Source: CAMLOF01 sp041913045 (GTDB lineage Bacteria; Pseudomonadota; Gammaproteobacteria; Burkholderiales; Burkholderiaceae_C). Taken from it: a stretch of 64,000 bases of DNA. The stretch lies in NCBI GenBank assembly GCA_041913045.1, contig JAYSGB010000002.1, positions 148,676 through 212,675 of the forward strand, written 5' to 3'. Below are positions 45,703-55,074 of the stretch, one piece after another. Positions within the stretch are counted from its first letter, which is position 1, and every line of letters begins with the position of its first letter. Under the pieces are notes generated by a model that was given only the letters and a program-made list of their open reading frames with translations, ran no database searches and was not told the DNA's origin. Both the position numbers and the translations under genes were made by a program.

Positions 45703-46782
45703 TCAAAACAAATCCAGTTGACCCACAGCCTTCGGCGGTCTGAAGGCAGACGCGTCCAGAGCCCGCGCCTCTCGCAGGTAGCCCAGCCTGGCGCAGGCTT
45801 TGGTGAAGCGCTGGCGCAGTAGGTCGGCCCACAAGCCCTGCCCGCCCATGCGCTGGGCAAAGTCGCTGTCATAGTCCTTGCCGCCCCGCAGGTCGTTGAT
45901 GCGAGCCATCACCCGTGCAGCGCGTTGCGGGTAGTTCAGGTCCAGCCACTCGCGAAACAGCGGGCCCAGCTCCCAAGGCAGGCGCAGCACGGTGTAGAAG
46001 GCACGGGTGGCGCCAGCCTCGCGAGCGGCGGCGAGCACTTGCTCCATGTCTTCATTGATGAAGGGTATCTGCGGCGCCACGCTCACACCCACGGGCACCC
46101 CTGCCTCGGCCAGCGTGCGGATGGTGCGCAACCGACGCCAGGGCGCGGGCGCCCGGGGTTCCAGTCGACGGGCCAGTTCGGCGTCCAGCGTGGTGAGGGT
46201 GACGTAGACGGCCGCCTGCCCGGCCTGCCCCATGGGTGCGATGAGGTCCAGATCGCGCTCCACGCCGCTGCCCTTGGTGACCAGCGCCCACGGGTGGCGC
46301 GCAACGTGCAGCACCTCCAGCGCCGCACGGGTGAGGCGAAGTTCGCGCTCAACGGGCTGATAGGCGTCGGTCACGGTGCCTATGGCCAGCGTGGCGGGGG
46401 TGTACCCAGGGCGCGAAAGCTCGTGCCGTAAACGTTCAGCCAACCCACGCCGGGCAATGATGACCGTTTCAAAGTCCAGCCCCGGCGACAGTCCCAGGTA
46501 GCTGTGCGACGGACGCGCGTAGCAGTAGCTGCAACCATGCTCGCAACCCCGATATGGGTTGATGGAGCGGTCGAAGCCGATGTCTGGCGAGTCGTTGTAG
46601 GTGATGGCACTGCGCGCGTCTTCCCAGCGTACCTGGGTGGCCGGGGGAGGCGCAGCGTCAGCTTCTGGCGCACCCCAACCGTCGTCAAAAGCTTCGCGCT
46701 CATCTGCGGAAAAGCGGTGGGCCAGGCGGCTGGCACTGCCCCGGCCCTTGATGGCCTGCACGGGGATAAGGGATGAATACAT
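45703..46782 (-). CDS. PA0069-family radical SAM protein
   Basis: A 359-residue radical SAM protein related to the Rv2578c/PA0069 family. It carries the CxxxCxxC [4Fe-4S] motif at Cys80, Cys84 and Cys87 (GCEHGCSYCYARP). Family members resemble spore photoproduct lyase in this domain and their substrate is unknown. A near-consensus LexA box lies 27-46 bases before the start codon, so the gene is probably damage-inducible. There is no clear Shine-Dalgarno. It follows the DinG-like helicase gene in the same direction with a 102-base gap. Confidence 0.85.
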   Translation of the reverse strand: MYSSLIPVQAIKGRGSASRLAHRFSADEREAFDDGWGAPEADAAPPPATQVRWEDARSAITYNDSPDIGFDRSINPYRGCEHGCSYCYARPSHSYLGLSPGLDFETVIIARRGLAERLRHELSRPGYTPATLAIGTVTDAYQPVERELRLTRAALEVLHVARHPWALVTKGSGVERDLDLIAPMGQAGQAAVYVTLTTLDAELARRLEPRAPAPWRRLRTIRTLAEAGVPVGVSVAPQIPFINEDMEQVLAAAREAGATRAFYTVLRLPWELGPLFREWLDLNYPQRAARVMARINDLRGGKDYDSDFAQRMGGQGLWADLLRQRFTKACARLGYLREARALDASAFRPPKAVGQLDLF

Positions 46783-46808
46783 GGCAGCTGGAATGCGTTA
46801 CAGGAAAA

Positions 46809-46828
46809 TACTGTATATAAAAACAGTA
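46809..46828. promoter_or_regulatory. LexA (SOS) box
   Basis: TACTGTATATAAAAACAGTA fits the gammaproteobacterial LexA consensus CTGT-N8-ACAG exactly, with flanking TA...TA that extends the inverted arms to about ten bases (AATACTGT / ACAGTATT). On the minus strand it covers a -10 (TACAGT, 46815-46810) with TTGCAG 17 bases upstream (46838-46833). The likely target is the radical-SAM gene at 45703-46782. Confidence 0.85.
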
Positions 46829-46884
46829 TTGTCTGCAACCCCACGCCAACTCGGCACGAAGGCCGTCCGCGGCCAGTGTCAGGC

Positions 46885-49131
46885 TCAGGGGAGAGCCTGC
46901 CCTGGCACCACCCTTGTGAACGGCGGCAACCCCTGCAGCAGGCGCTGGCCGTAGCTGGTCTGCGTCAGGCGCCTGTCGTAGCAGGTGACGTGTGCCTCGT
47001 CTTCCTCGGTGCGGATGGCGCGACCCACCCACTGCGCCAGGCGGATGGCCGTGGCAGGAACCACCAACTCCATGAAAGGGTCCCGCCCCAGGGCACGCAG
47101 CCATTCGGCACGGGCTTCGCCCACGGGGTCGTCGGGCGGCATGAAGGGCAGCTTGGTGATGAACAGGTCTTCGCAGAGCTGGCCGGGGAGGTCCAGCCCT
47201 TCGCCAAATGACTGCATGCCGAAGATGATGGAAGGCTGACCGGCAGCCACCCGTTCGCGGTGGCGCGACAGCAACTGCCCACGCGGCATGGCGGTCTGCA
47301 CCAGCACGCAGTCGCGCAGGTCGTCGGGCAAGGCGTCTTCGGCGGCACGCAATTGCGCGCGCGACGTGAACAGCACCAGCGCACCGTGCTTCACCTCGCG
47401 CAGGTCGCGCAGCAGGGCTTCGATCATCTCGCTGGTGAAGGCTGCGGCATCCTTGGGGTCGGCCCGCGTGCCCGCCAGCACCAGCCGCCCTTGAGCAGCA
47501 AAGTCGAAGGGGCTGGGCACTTCCATGGCCACGGCGGCGGGGTCGCCATGCAGGCCCACTTCCTTCAAGAAAAAATCGAAATGCCCGCAACTGGTGAGCG
47601 TGGCAGAGGTGAGCACCGCGCCGCGCGCCGCCGCCCACAGGTGGTGGCGCAACGTGGCGCCGGGCAAGGTGGGGCTGGCGTGTGCCTGCAACACCACGAA
47701 TTCGCCCACCGTGTCCAGCGTGAACCACTTGGCCACGGGGGAACCGCCATCTGCCGGGTCCTGCAGCAGCAGTTGGGTGGTGGCGTACACGGCCTCCAGC
47801 CGGGGCGCCAGGGTGCCCAGTTGGGCGTAGAGCTGCGACAGGCGTCGGGCCTCGTCGGGCTGGTCGCGCATTTCGGTGCGCAAGGCCTTGCTGATGGCGC
47901 GCAGCGCGTCCAGGAACACCTGAGACTGGTGCGCCAGCTGGGCCAGCGGTTCAATGAGATCGGCAGGCAGCTGACCACGCGGCGCTCGCACGCGCCCCGA
48001 CACGCCTCCGGAACCCTGCCCCCAGCCACCGCGCTGTCGAGCGGGGGCATCTTCCCCGCGCAATGCGCTGCCGTAGTGGTGCATGAGCAGCCTTGCCACG
48101 TCTTGCAGGTGCTGGCGCACCAGCGCCGAACACTTGGGTATGTCAGCCACCTCCTCCACCGCCAGCAGGCCGCCCGTGCGCATGGCCTGTGTGGTCAGGC
48201 GGTCTATCCATTTCAGGCGGCTCAGGTCCATGCTGCTGGCAAACTGCTCCAGCGCGGTGGCGGGCAGGTGGTGCGCCTCGTCCAGCACCAGCAGGCAGTT
48301 GTCCAGCTCGGGCAGCAGGCGCGAGCCCAGGGACGACAGCAGCAGGTCGTGGTTGACGACGATGACCTGCGCCCCCACCAACGCCTTGCGCTGCTCGTAA
48401 TAGCTGCACTGGTTGTACGCCGGGCAGTGGCGCGCGGTGCAAGAGCTGGACTCGGCAGCCACCGCAGCCCACCAGGCGGCCTCGGGCGGCTGTGCCAGGG
48501 TGTCGCGGTCGCCGTCCCAGCGGCCTTTTTCCAAGTCGTGCGCCAGGCCTGCGTACCAGGTGGTGCGTTCGGCCAGTTCTTGTTCTGCGCTCAGGCTGCG
48601 TGCAGCGCCACCTCCGCTCCAGCGGCGCGCGGCGGCTGCCTCCTCGGCAAACAGGTCGTCGTCCACGGCCCATTCGTCATCGTCGGCGCCACTGGCCCAG
48701 CGGTCCAGCTTGAGCTTGCAGACGTAGCGCCCACGCCCCTTGGCCAGGGCAAAGCGGAAGGGCTGCGGCAGGCTCTTGGCCAGTGCGGGCAGGTCTTTGT
48801 GGACGAGCTGCTCCTGCAGCGCCACGGTGGCGGTGGAAATCATCACACGCGTGTTGCGCGCCAGCGCCAGCACGATGGCGGGCACGCTGTAGGCCAGCGA
48901 CTTGCCCACGCCCGTACCGGCCTGGATGACGGCAATGGAACGCACGGGCTCCAAGGCCTCGATGGGGCCGTCCTCGTCCTCGGGGGGCTTGCCCAGGTCG
49001 GCCTCGGCGAAGGTGCAGGCCACCTGTTCGGCCATCAGGCGCTGGCCCGCGCGCGGGCGCAGGCCGCTGCCCGCCTGCACCACCTGGTCGAATACCGTCA
49101 ATGCCTCCCGGGCCCACGCTGCTTTGTCCAT
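46885..49131 (-). CDS. dinG: DinG-like ATP-dependent DNA helicase
   Basis: A 748-residue superfamily 2 helicase of the DinG/XPD type, 5'-3' directional in characterised members. It has the Walker A GTGVGKS, DEAH in LVLDEAHHLP, and Cys residues for a [4Fe-4S] cluster (YVCKLKL and SSCTARHCPAYNQCSYY). It lies between urtE and the LexA-box-controlled radical-SAM gene, all on the same strand. I see no LexA box before dinG itself. The ATG at 49131 (MDKAAWAREAL) is preferred; a longer in-frame start at 49224 has no supporting sequence. Its function is likely to be resolving R-loops or other structures. Confidence 0.9.
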   Translation of the reverse strand: MDKAAWAREALTVFDQVVQAGSGLRPRAGQRLMAEQVACTFAEADLGKPPEDEDGPIEALEPVRSIAVIQAGTGVGKSLAYSVPAIVLALARNTRVMISTATVALQEQLVHKDLPALAKSLPQPFRFALAKGRGRYVCKLKLDRWASGADDDEWAVDDDLFAEEAAAARRWSGGGAARSLSAEQELAERTTWYAGLAHDLEKGRWDGDRDTLAQPPEAAWWAAVAAESSSCTARHCPAYNQCSYYEQRKALVGAQVIVVNHDLLLSSLGSRLLPELDNCLLVLDEAHHLPATALEQFASSMDLSRLKWIDRLTTQAMRTGGLLAVEEVADIPKCSALVRQHLQDVARLLMHHYGSALRGEDAPARQRGGWGQGSGGVSGRVRAPRGQLPADLIEPLAQLAHQSQVFLDALRAISKALRTEMRDQPDEARRLSQLYAQLGTLAPRLEAVYATTQLLLQDPADGGSPVAKWFTLDTVGEFVVLQAHASPTLPGATLRHHLWAAARGAVLTSATLTSCGHFDFFLKEVGLHGDPAAVAMEVPSPFDFAAQGRLVLAGTRADPKDAAAFTSEMIEALLRDLREVKHGALVLFTSRAQLRAAEDALPDDLRDCVLVQTAMPRGQLLSRHRERVAAGQPSIIFGMQSFGEGLDLPGQLCEDLFITKLPFMPPDDPVGEARAEWLRALGRDPFMELVVPATAIRLAQWVGRAIRTEEDEAHVTCYDRRLTQTSYGQRLLQGLPPFTRVVPGQALP

Positions 49132-49177
49132 GGCGCGGGAGTTTGACACATCGCGGGCTCCAACCCGGCAGACTGGA

Positions 49178-49888
49178 TCAGATCGCCACCAGCTGCCGTA
49201 TGCCCTTGGCCGCCATCTCGGCACCCGGCCCGCTGGCCACCACTTCGCCCCGCTCCATCACCAGGTAGCTGTCGGCCAGCTCCTCGGCAAAGTCGTAGTA
49301 CTGCTCCACCAGCACAATGGCCATGGGCTTGCCGTTCAGGCCCTCGCGGGCCAGCTTCTTCAGCACCCGGCCAATGTCCTTGATGATGTTGGGCTGGATG
49401 CCTTCGGTGGGTTCGTCCAGCACCAGCAACTTCGGGCACGGCGCCAGCGCACGGGCAATGGCCAGTTGCTGCTGCTGCCCGCCCGACAGGTCGCCGCCCC
49501 GGCGGCCCAGCATCTGCTTGAGTACAGGGAACAGCTCGAACAACTGCGGCGGAATGGGCGTGCCCGCCTTCTTGGTGGCCAGGCCCATCTGCAGGTTCTC
49601 GTGCACCGTGAGGCGGGCAAATATCTCGCGCCCCTGCGGCACATAGCCTATGCCCGCGCGGGCGCGCTCGTAGGGGGTGGTTTTTTCTATGGGCTGCCCG
49701 TCGAAGACGATCTTGCCCGAGCGGATGGGCACCAGCCCCATGAGGGACTTGAGCAGCGTGGTCTTGCCCACGCCGTTGCGCCCCAACACCACGGTGATTT
49801 CGCCTGCCTTGGCTTCAAGGCTCACGCCGCGCAGGATGTGCGAGCCGCTGTAGTACTGGTGAATGTGGTCGATCTGCAGCATGCTCAT
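49178..49888 (-). CDS. urtE: urea ABC transporter ATPase UrtE
   Basis: A 236-residue ATPase of the branched-chain amino-acid/urea class. It has GRNGVGKTTLLK, the signature DLSGGQQQQLAIARA and LLVLDEPTEGIQPN. It pairs with UrtD to power urea import. The start at 49888 overlaps the urtD stop (ATGA). A second ATG six bases later (49882) is also possible. It is the last gene of the urtABCDE operon. Confidence 0.95.
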   Translation of the reverse strand: MSMLQIDHIHQYYSGSHILRGVSLEAKAGEITVVLGRNGVGKTTLLKSLMGLVPIRSGKIVFDGQPIEKTTPYERARAGIGYVPQGREIFARLTVHENLQMGLATKKAGTPIPPQLFELFPVLKQMLGRRGGDLSGGQQQQLAIARALAPCPKLLVLDEPTEGIQPNIIKDIGRVLKKLAREGLNGKPMAIVLVEQYYDFAEELADSYLVMERGEVVASGPGAEMAAKGIRQLVAI

Positions 49889-50760
49889 CTTCCCAGGTAA
49901 ACCTCGATCACGCGCTCGTCGGCCTGCACCTGGTCGAGCGTGCCTTCGGCCAGCACCGCGCCGTCGCACAGCACGGTCACCTTCTCGCTGATGGCGCGGA
50001 TGAAGCTCATGTCGTGCTCCACCACCATCAAACTGTGCTTGCCCTTGAGGCTGAGGAACAGTTCCGCCGTGCGGGCGGTTTCCTCGTCCGTCATGCCCGC
50101 CACCGGCTCGTCGAGCAGCAGCAGCTTGGGGTCCTGCATCAGCAGCATGCCGATTTCCAGCCACTGCTTCTGGCCGTGGCTCAGGTCGCCGGAGCGGCGC
50201 TTCACCGTGTCCTTCAGATGGATGGTCTCCAGCACCTCGGCCAGGCGGTCCTTCTGCTCGCCGTTGAGCGCAAAGCCCAGGCTGTGCCAGACGCGCTTGT
50301 CGGTAGCCAGGGCCAGTTCCAGGTTCTCGAACACGCTGAGCTCCTCGAACACGGTGGGCTTCTGGAACTTGCGGCCTATGCCCAGCGCGGCAATTTCTGG
50401 CTCGCTGTAGCGCAGCAGGTCGATGGTGGAGCCGAAGAAAACCGTGCCCTCGTCGGGCCGGGTCTTGCCGGTGATGATGTCCATCATCGTTGTCTTGCCC
50501 GCGCCGTTGGGGCCGATGATGCAGCGGAGCTCGCCCGGGGCAATGTCGAGGCTGAGCTTGTTGATGGCCTTGAAGCCGTCGAAGCTGACGCTCACGTCCT
50601 CCAGGTAGAGGATGCGGCCATGGGTGGTGTCCACCTCGCCGCGCACCAGCGGGCGCAGGAAAGCGGCGTTGCGGCCACCGGATTCGGTCTTGCCGTGCGC
50701 GGCACGTTCCTGCGCATGGGCGTAGCGCTCGGCACCGGCTTCCATCAGGTCGGGCGTCAT
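49885..50760 (-). CDS. urtD: urea ABC transporter ATPase UrtD
   Basis: A 291-residue ATPase. The GPNGAGKTTMMDIITGKTRP P-loop is typical of UrtD, followed by DLSHGQKQWLEIGMLLMQ and LLLDEPVAGMTDEET. An N-terminal extension of about 45 residues precedes the ATPase domain. It overlaps urtC by four bases and urtE by four bases. Upstream in-frame starts fall inside urtC. Confidence 0.95.
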   Translation of the reverse strand: MTPDLMEAGAERYAHAQERAAHGKTESGGRNAAFLRPLVRGEVDTTHGRILYLEDVSVSFDGFKAINKLSLDIAPGELRCIIGPNGAGKTTMMDIITGKTRPDEGTVFFGSTIDLLRYSEPEIAALGIGRKFQKPTVFEELSVFENLELALATDKRVWHSLGFALNGEQKDRLAEVLETIHLKDTVKRRSGDLSHGQKQWLEIGMLLMQDPKLLLLDEPVAGMTDEETARTAELFLSLKGKHSLMVVEHDMSFIRAISEKVTVLCDGAVLAEGTLDQVQADERVIEVYLGR

Positions 50761-51920
50761 GCCTGGCCTCCTTTCTTGGCTTGCAGCTTGTGCATGCCTT
50801 TCTTCACCAGGCCCACCACGCCGTGCGGCATGAACAGCGTCACCACAATGAACAGCGCCCCCAGGAAGTACAGCCAGAACTCGGGGAAACTCACAGTGAG
50901 CACACTCTTGGCACCGTTGACGATGAACGCCCCCACGATGGGCCCGATGAGCGAGGCACGCCCACCCACCGCCGCCCACACGGCAATCTCGATGCTGGCG
51001 GCGGTGCTCATCTCACCGGGGTTGATGATGCCCACCTGCGGCACGTACAGCGCCCCGGCCACACCGCACATGACGGCAGAGAGCGTCCAGATGGCGAGCT
51101 TGTAAGGCAGCGGGTTGTAGCCACAGAACATGACGCGGCTTTCGGCGTCGCGCACGGCCTGCAGCACGCGGCCAAACTTGCTGCCCACCAGCCAACGGGC
51201 GAACAGGTAGAAGCCCAGCAGCGTCAGCCCCGTCAGCACAAAGAGCGTCATGCGCATTTCAGGCGTGGCCAGGGGCATGCCCAGGATGCGCTTGAAATCG
51301 GTGAAGCCGTTGTTGCCGCCAAAGCCCGTTTCGTTGCGGAAGAACAGCAGCATGGCGGCGAACGTGAGCGCCTGGGTGATGATGGAAAAGTACACCCCTT
51401 TGATGCGCGAGCGGAAGGCGAAGTAGCCGAAGACGAAGGCCACCAGCCCGGGCACAAGCACCACCAGCAGCAGCGTGGCCACGAAGCTGTCGCTCAAAGC
51501 CCAGTGCCAGGGCAGCTCCTTCCAGTCCAGGAAGACCATGAAGTCCGGCAGGTCGCTCTGGTAGTTGCCATCGCGGCCAATCTGGCGCATCAGGTACATG
51601 CCCATGGCGTAGCCGCCGAGCGCGAAGAACAGGCCGTGGCCCAGGCTCAGAATGCCGGTGTAGCCCCAGATCAGGTCCATGGCCAGCGCGCAGATGGCGT
51701 AGCACATGATCTTGCCCAGCAGGCCGACCATGTAGTCGCTCAGGTGGAACGGGCTGCCAGCGGGCACCCACAGGTTAAGCAGCGGCGCCACCGCGCACAC
51801 CACCAGCAGCGCCACCAGAATGCCGCCCCAGCCGCTGCGTGTGAGCAAGGGGCCCTTGTTGAACTGTTCGTGCGGCAGCAGCGCCGCCGCCGGCAAAGAG
51901 GAAATGTTTGTTGTGTTCAT
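50757..51920 (-). CDS. urtC: urea ABC transporter permease UrtC
   Basis: A 387-residue LivM-type permease with about ten helices; the segments LIWGYTGILSLGHGLFFALGG and SFPEFWLYFLGALFIVVTL are characteristic. The ATG at 51920 has AGGGGA about nine bases upstream. It is 19 bases after urtB and overlaps urtD by four bases. Confidence 0.95.
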   Translation of the reverse strand: MNTTNISSLPAAALLPHEQFNKGPLLTRSGWGGILVALLVVCAVAPLLNLWVPAGSPFHLSDYMVGLLGKIMCYAICALAMDLIWGYTGILSLGHGLFFALGGYAMGMYLMRQIGRDGNYQSDLPDFMVFLDWKELPWHWALSDSFVATLLLVVLVPGLVAFVFGYFAFRSRIKGVYFSIITQALTFAAMLLFFRNETGFGGNNGFTDFKRILGMPLATPEMRMTLFVLTGLTLLGFYLFARWLVGSKFGRVLQAVRDAESRVMFCGYNPLPYKLAIWTLSAVMCGVAGALYVPQVGIINPGEMSTAASIEIAVWAAVGGRASLIGPIVGAFIVNGAKSVLTVSFPEFWLYFLGALFIVVTLFMPHGVVGLVKKGMHKLQAKKGGQA

Positions 51921-51939
51921 GTGGTTCGTCCCCTTGGCT

Positions 51940-53571
51940 TCAGGCCTGGCGGCCCTTGAGGGCGAAGATGCCCTGCGGACGCTTCTGGATGAAGATGATG
52001 ATGAACACCAGCACGGCGATCTTGGCCAGCACCGCGCCAGCCCACCCTTCCAGGAACTTGTTGAGAATGCCCAGCCCCAGTGCGGCATACACCGTGCCCG
52101 CGAGTTGCCCCACGCCGCCCAGCACCACCACCATGAAGGAGTCCACGATGTAGCTCTGACCCAGGTCCGGCCCCACGTTGCCCACCTGGCTCAGGGCCGC
52201 ACCCGCCAGCCCGGCAATGCCAGAGCCCAGCGCAAAGGCGTAGGTGTCCACCCGCGCCGTGTTTACGCCCATGCAAGAGGCAATGGGACGGTTTTGCGTG
52301 ACGCCGCGCACGAACAGGCCCAGGCGTGTTTTGCTGATGAGCAGCGTGACTGCCACCAGTACCGCCAGCGCAAAGCCGATGATGACGATGCGGTTCCACG
52401 GCAGCGTGAGGTTGCCCATCAGCACCACACCACCGCTCATCCAGCCGGGGTTTTCCACGCCCACGTTCTGCGCGCCGAACAGGCTGCGCACGCCCTGCAT
52501 CAGCACCAGGCTGATACCCCAGGTGGCCAGCAGCGTTTCCAGCGGGCGGCCGTAGAGGAAGCGGATGACCGAACGCTCCATGGCCGCGCCCACCAGGGCC
52601 GACGCCATGAAAGCCACGGGCAGCGCGGCCAGCAAGTACCAGTCAAATGCGTTGGGCAGGTACTGGCGGAACAGCCCCTGCACCACGTAGGTGGCGTAGG
52701 CACCGATCATGATCAGTTCGCCGTGCGCCATGTTGATCACGCCCATCAGGCCGTAGGTGATGGCCAGGCCAAGAGCGGCCAGCAGCAGGATGGAGCCCAG
52801 GCTCACGCCGGTGAACACCTGGCCCAACGTGTCGCTGACGATGAGTGAACGTTCCACCGCTGCCAGCGACTGCCGCAGTGCAGACTTGACGGTCGCATCC
52901 GCCTCTGCCTCAAGCCGTTGCTGCAAGAGCGCCTTCACGATGGTCTGGGTGGCGCCAGACAGCGCTTGAGCGGCCTCGGCACGCTGCGCCGGGTCTTCGC
53001 TGCTCAAGAGAATGGCCGCGCGGGCCTGGGTCAAGGTCTCGCGCACATCAGGTGCCAGCTTGGCGGCGGCATCTTCCTGCAGCACCTTGTCGAACAGGGG
53101 CAATTGCTCCACGTCGGGTTCTTCAAACGCGCTGGCTCGCAGGCGCCGTGCTGCCTCGCGCTGGCGGGTTGCATCGCCGCCCAACAGGTCCAAGCCCGCC
53201 AGCGCCGTCTGCAGGGCGCCGCGCATGCGGTTGTTCACCATCACGTCTTCGGCGGCATCGGTCAAGGGCACGGCTTCGCCGCTGGCGGCGTCCTGCGCGC
53301 TGTCGCCATTCACGATCAGCACCTTGCCGTCTTGCAGGCGCACCGCTTCGTCGGCCATCGCGCGGATGAGTGCCGCTGCACGTTCGTCGCCCTCGCCTGC
53401 CAGGCGGTTGAGGGTGGCAATGCGGTCACTGCTGTCGCCATCGGCCAGGGCCAGCGCGTCTTCGGGGGTCAGCGCCCAGGTCTGGCCCACCAGGGTCAGC
53501 GCCAGGGTGCAAGCCGCCAGGCCGCGCAGCCAAAAGTTCTTGTCGAGACTCATGCGTGGAGGCAGTTTCAT
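51940..53571 (-). CDS. urtB: urea ABC transporter permease UrtB
   Basis: A 543-residue permease made of a signal-like start, a periplasmic helical extension (about residues 35-245, HEAT-like and rich in Ala, Leu and Asp) and a LivH-type permease domain (about 250-540). UrtB proteins commonly carry such an extension. Typical segments are GLAITYGLMGVINMAHGE and MQGVRSLFGAQNVGVENP. The Met at 53571 is used; MSLDKN at 53553 is an alternative. It is preceded by tandem hairpins after urtA. Confidence 0.93.
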   Translation of the reverse strand: MKLPPRMSLDKNFWLRGLAACTLALTLVGQTWALTPEDALALADGDSSDRIATLNRLAGEGDERAAALIRAMADEAVRLQDGKVLIVNGDSAQDAASGEAVPLTDAAEDVMVNNRMRGALQTALAGLDLLGGDATRQREAARRLRASAFEEPDVEQLPLFDKVLQEDAAAKLAPDVRETLTQARAAILLSSEDPAQRAEAAQALSGATQTIVKALLQQRLEAEADATVKSALRQSLAAVERSLIVSDTLGQVFTGVSLGSILLLAALGLAITYGLMGVINMAHGELIMIGAYATYVVQGLFRQYLPNAFDWYLLAALPVAFMASALVGAAMERSVIRFLYGRPLETLLATWGISLVLMQGVRSLFGAQNVGVENPGWMSGGVVLMGNLTLPWNRIVIIGFALAVLVAVTLLISKTRLGLFVRGVTQNRPIASCMGVNTARVDTYAFALGSGIAGLAGAALSQVGNVGPDLGQSYIVDSFMVVVLGGVGQLAGTVYAALGLGILNKFLEGWAGAVLAKIAVLVFIIIFIQKRPQGIFALKGRQA

Positions 53572-53591
53572 CCTAGTCTTTCCGGGAAGCA

Positions 53592-53642
53592 GACGGGGGC
53601 AGAGCGCCCCCGTCCCGTGGAAGGGGCGCAGTCACCCCTTCC
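53592..53642. other. two tandem perfect hairpins between urtA and urtB
   Basis: A nine-base perfect stem (53592-53614, five-base loop) is followed after four bases by an eight-base perfect stem (53619-53642, eight-base loop). No T-run follows on the minus strand. They could slow degradation or cause partial termination of the long operon, giving more UrtA than permeases. Confidence 0.6.
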
Positions 53643-53657
53643 GTTGTCAAGCCAGCC

Positions 53658-54929
53658 TCACTTCTTCTCGGGCTCGTCTTTCTTCTTGTCGTTGCCTTCG
53701 ATGAAGGGGCTCCACGGCTGGGCCTTGACCGGGCCCTTGGTCTTCCACACCACGTTGAACTGGCCGTCGGCCTTCACCTCGCCAATGAACACCGGCTTGT
53801 GCAGGTGGTGGTTCTTCTCGTCCATCTTGGCCATGAAGCCGCCCGGTGCCTTGAAGGTCTGGCCTGCCATGGCGGCAATCACCTTGTCCACGTCCGTGGT
53901 CTTGGCCTTCTCCACGGCCTGCTTCCACATGTAGATGCCGATGTAGGTGGCCTCCATCGGGTCGTTGGTCAGCGGCTTGTCCTTGTGGCCGGCAATGCCC
54001 TTGGCCTTGGCGTAGGCGGCCCACTTCTTGGTGAACTCGTCGTTGGTGGGGTTCTTCACGCTCATGAAGTAGTTCCACGCCGCCAGGTGACCCACCAGAG
54101 GCTTGGTGTCCACGCCGCGCAGTTCCTCTTCACCCACGCTGAAGGCCACCACCGGCACGTCGGTCGCCTTCAGGCCCTGGTTGCCCAGTTCTTTATAGAA
54201 GGGCACGTTGGAGTCGCCGTTGATGGTGGAGACCACGGCCGTCTTCTTGCCCTCGGAGCTGAACTTCTTGATCTTGGCGATGATGCTCTGGTAGTCGGAG
54301 TGGCCGAAGGGGGTGTACTCCTCCATGATGTCCTCGTCCTTCACGCCCTTGCTCTTGAGGAAGGCGCGCAGGATCTTGTTGGTGGTGCGGGGGTACACGT
54401 AGTCGGTGCCCAGCAGCACGAAGCGCTTGGCGGAACCGCCGTCCTTGCTCATCAGGTATTCCACAGCGGGAATGGCCTGCTGGTTGGGCGCGGCGCCGGT
54501 GTAGAACACGTTCTTGCTCAGTTCCTCGCCCTCGTACTGCACGGGGTAGAACAGCAGGCCGTTCAATTCTTCATAAACGGGCAGCACCGACTTTCGGCTC
54601 ACCGAAGTCCAGCAGCCGAAGGTCACGGCCACCTTGTCCTGCGTCAGCAACTGGCGGGCCTTTTCGGCAAACAGCGGCCAGTTGGAGGCCGGGTCCACCA
54701 CCACGGGCTCCAGCTTCTTGCCCAGCACGCCACCCTTGGCGTTGATTTCCTCGATAGCCATGAGCACGGTGTCTTTCAACACAGTCTCGGAAATGGCCAT
54801 GGTGCCCGACAGGCTGTGCAACACACCGACTTTGATGGTGTCGGCTGCCTGGGCGGGCAAGGCGGCCAGGCCGAGCGATGCGGCGGCTGCCGCAGCGGAC
54901 AGGACTTTGAGCGTAGAACGACGTTGCAT
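53658..54929 (-). CDS. urtA: urea-binding protein UrtA
   Basis: A 423-residue periplasmic binding protein. The signal MQRRSTLKVLSAAAAAASLG has a twin-arginine-like start and a cleavage site near AQA-ADT (about 42). The family features KVGVLHSLSGTMAISE and the C-terminal ligand segments match UrtA. The ATG at 54929 has GGAG about nine bases upstream. It opens the urtABCDE operon, divergent from the 7TM-DISM/GGDEF/EAL gene. Confidence 0.95.
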   Translation of the reverse strand: MQRRSTLKVLSAAAAAASLGLAALPAQAADTIKVGVLHSLSGTMAISETVLKDTVLMAIEEINAKGGVLGKKLEPVVVDPASNWPLFAEKARQLLTQDKVAVTFGCWTSVSRKSVLPVYEELNGLLFYPVQYEGEELSKNVFYTGAAPNQQAIPAVEYLMSKDGGSAKRFVLLGTDYVYPRTTNKILRAFLKSKGVKDEDIMEEYTPFGHSDYQSIIAKIKKFSSEGKKTAVVSTINGDSNVPFYKELGNQGLKATDVPVVAFSVGEEELRGVDTKPLVGHLAAWNYFMSVKNPTNDEFTKKWAAYAKAKGIAGHKDKPLTNDPMEATYIGIYMWKQAVEKAKTTDVDKVIAAMAGQTFKAPGGFMAKMDEKNHHLHKPVFIGEVKADGQFNVVWKTKGPVKAQPWSPFIEGNDKKKDEPEKK

Positions 54930-55046
54930 GGTGAGACTCCGTTTCCAGGGTTCGGACGAGGGTTGGGACATTTGCCCGGCGCTCCGGCACTGAAGGCCTT
55001 TGCACCGTGGACAGGTCCATGCTAGGGATTACCCTGGAGGGCGTCT

Positions 55047-55074
55047 GTACGCCGGGTGGCGTACGTGATACGCC
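55047..55074. promoter_or_regulatory. three alternating half-sites before urtA
   Basis: GTACGCC (55047-55053), GGCGTAC (55058-55064) and TACGCC (55069-55074) alternate in orientation, forming a 7-base inverted repeat (loop GGGT) that overlaps a second dyad. They lie 118-145 bases before the urtA start. This looks like a multi-site operator for a dimeric regulator; the regulator is unknown. Confidence 0.45.

Noticed and set aside
47260..49146. A long plus-strand frame opposite the helicase gene
   Set aside because: No recognisable domain; the opposite strand carries Walker A, DEAH and Fe-S motifs.
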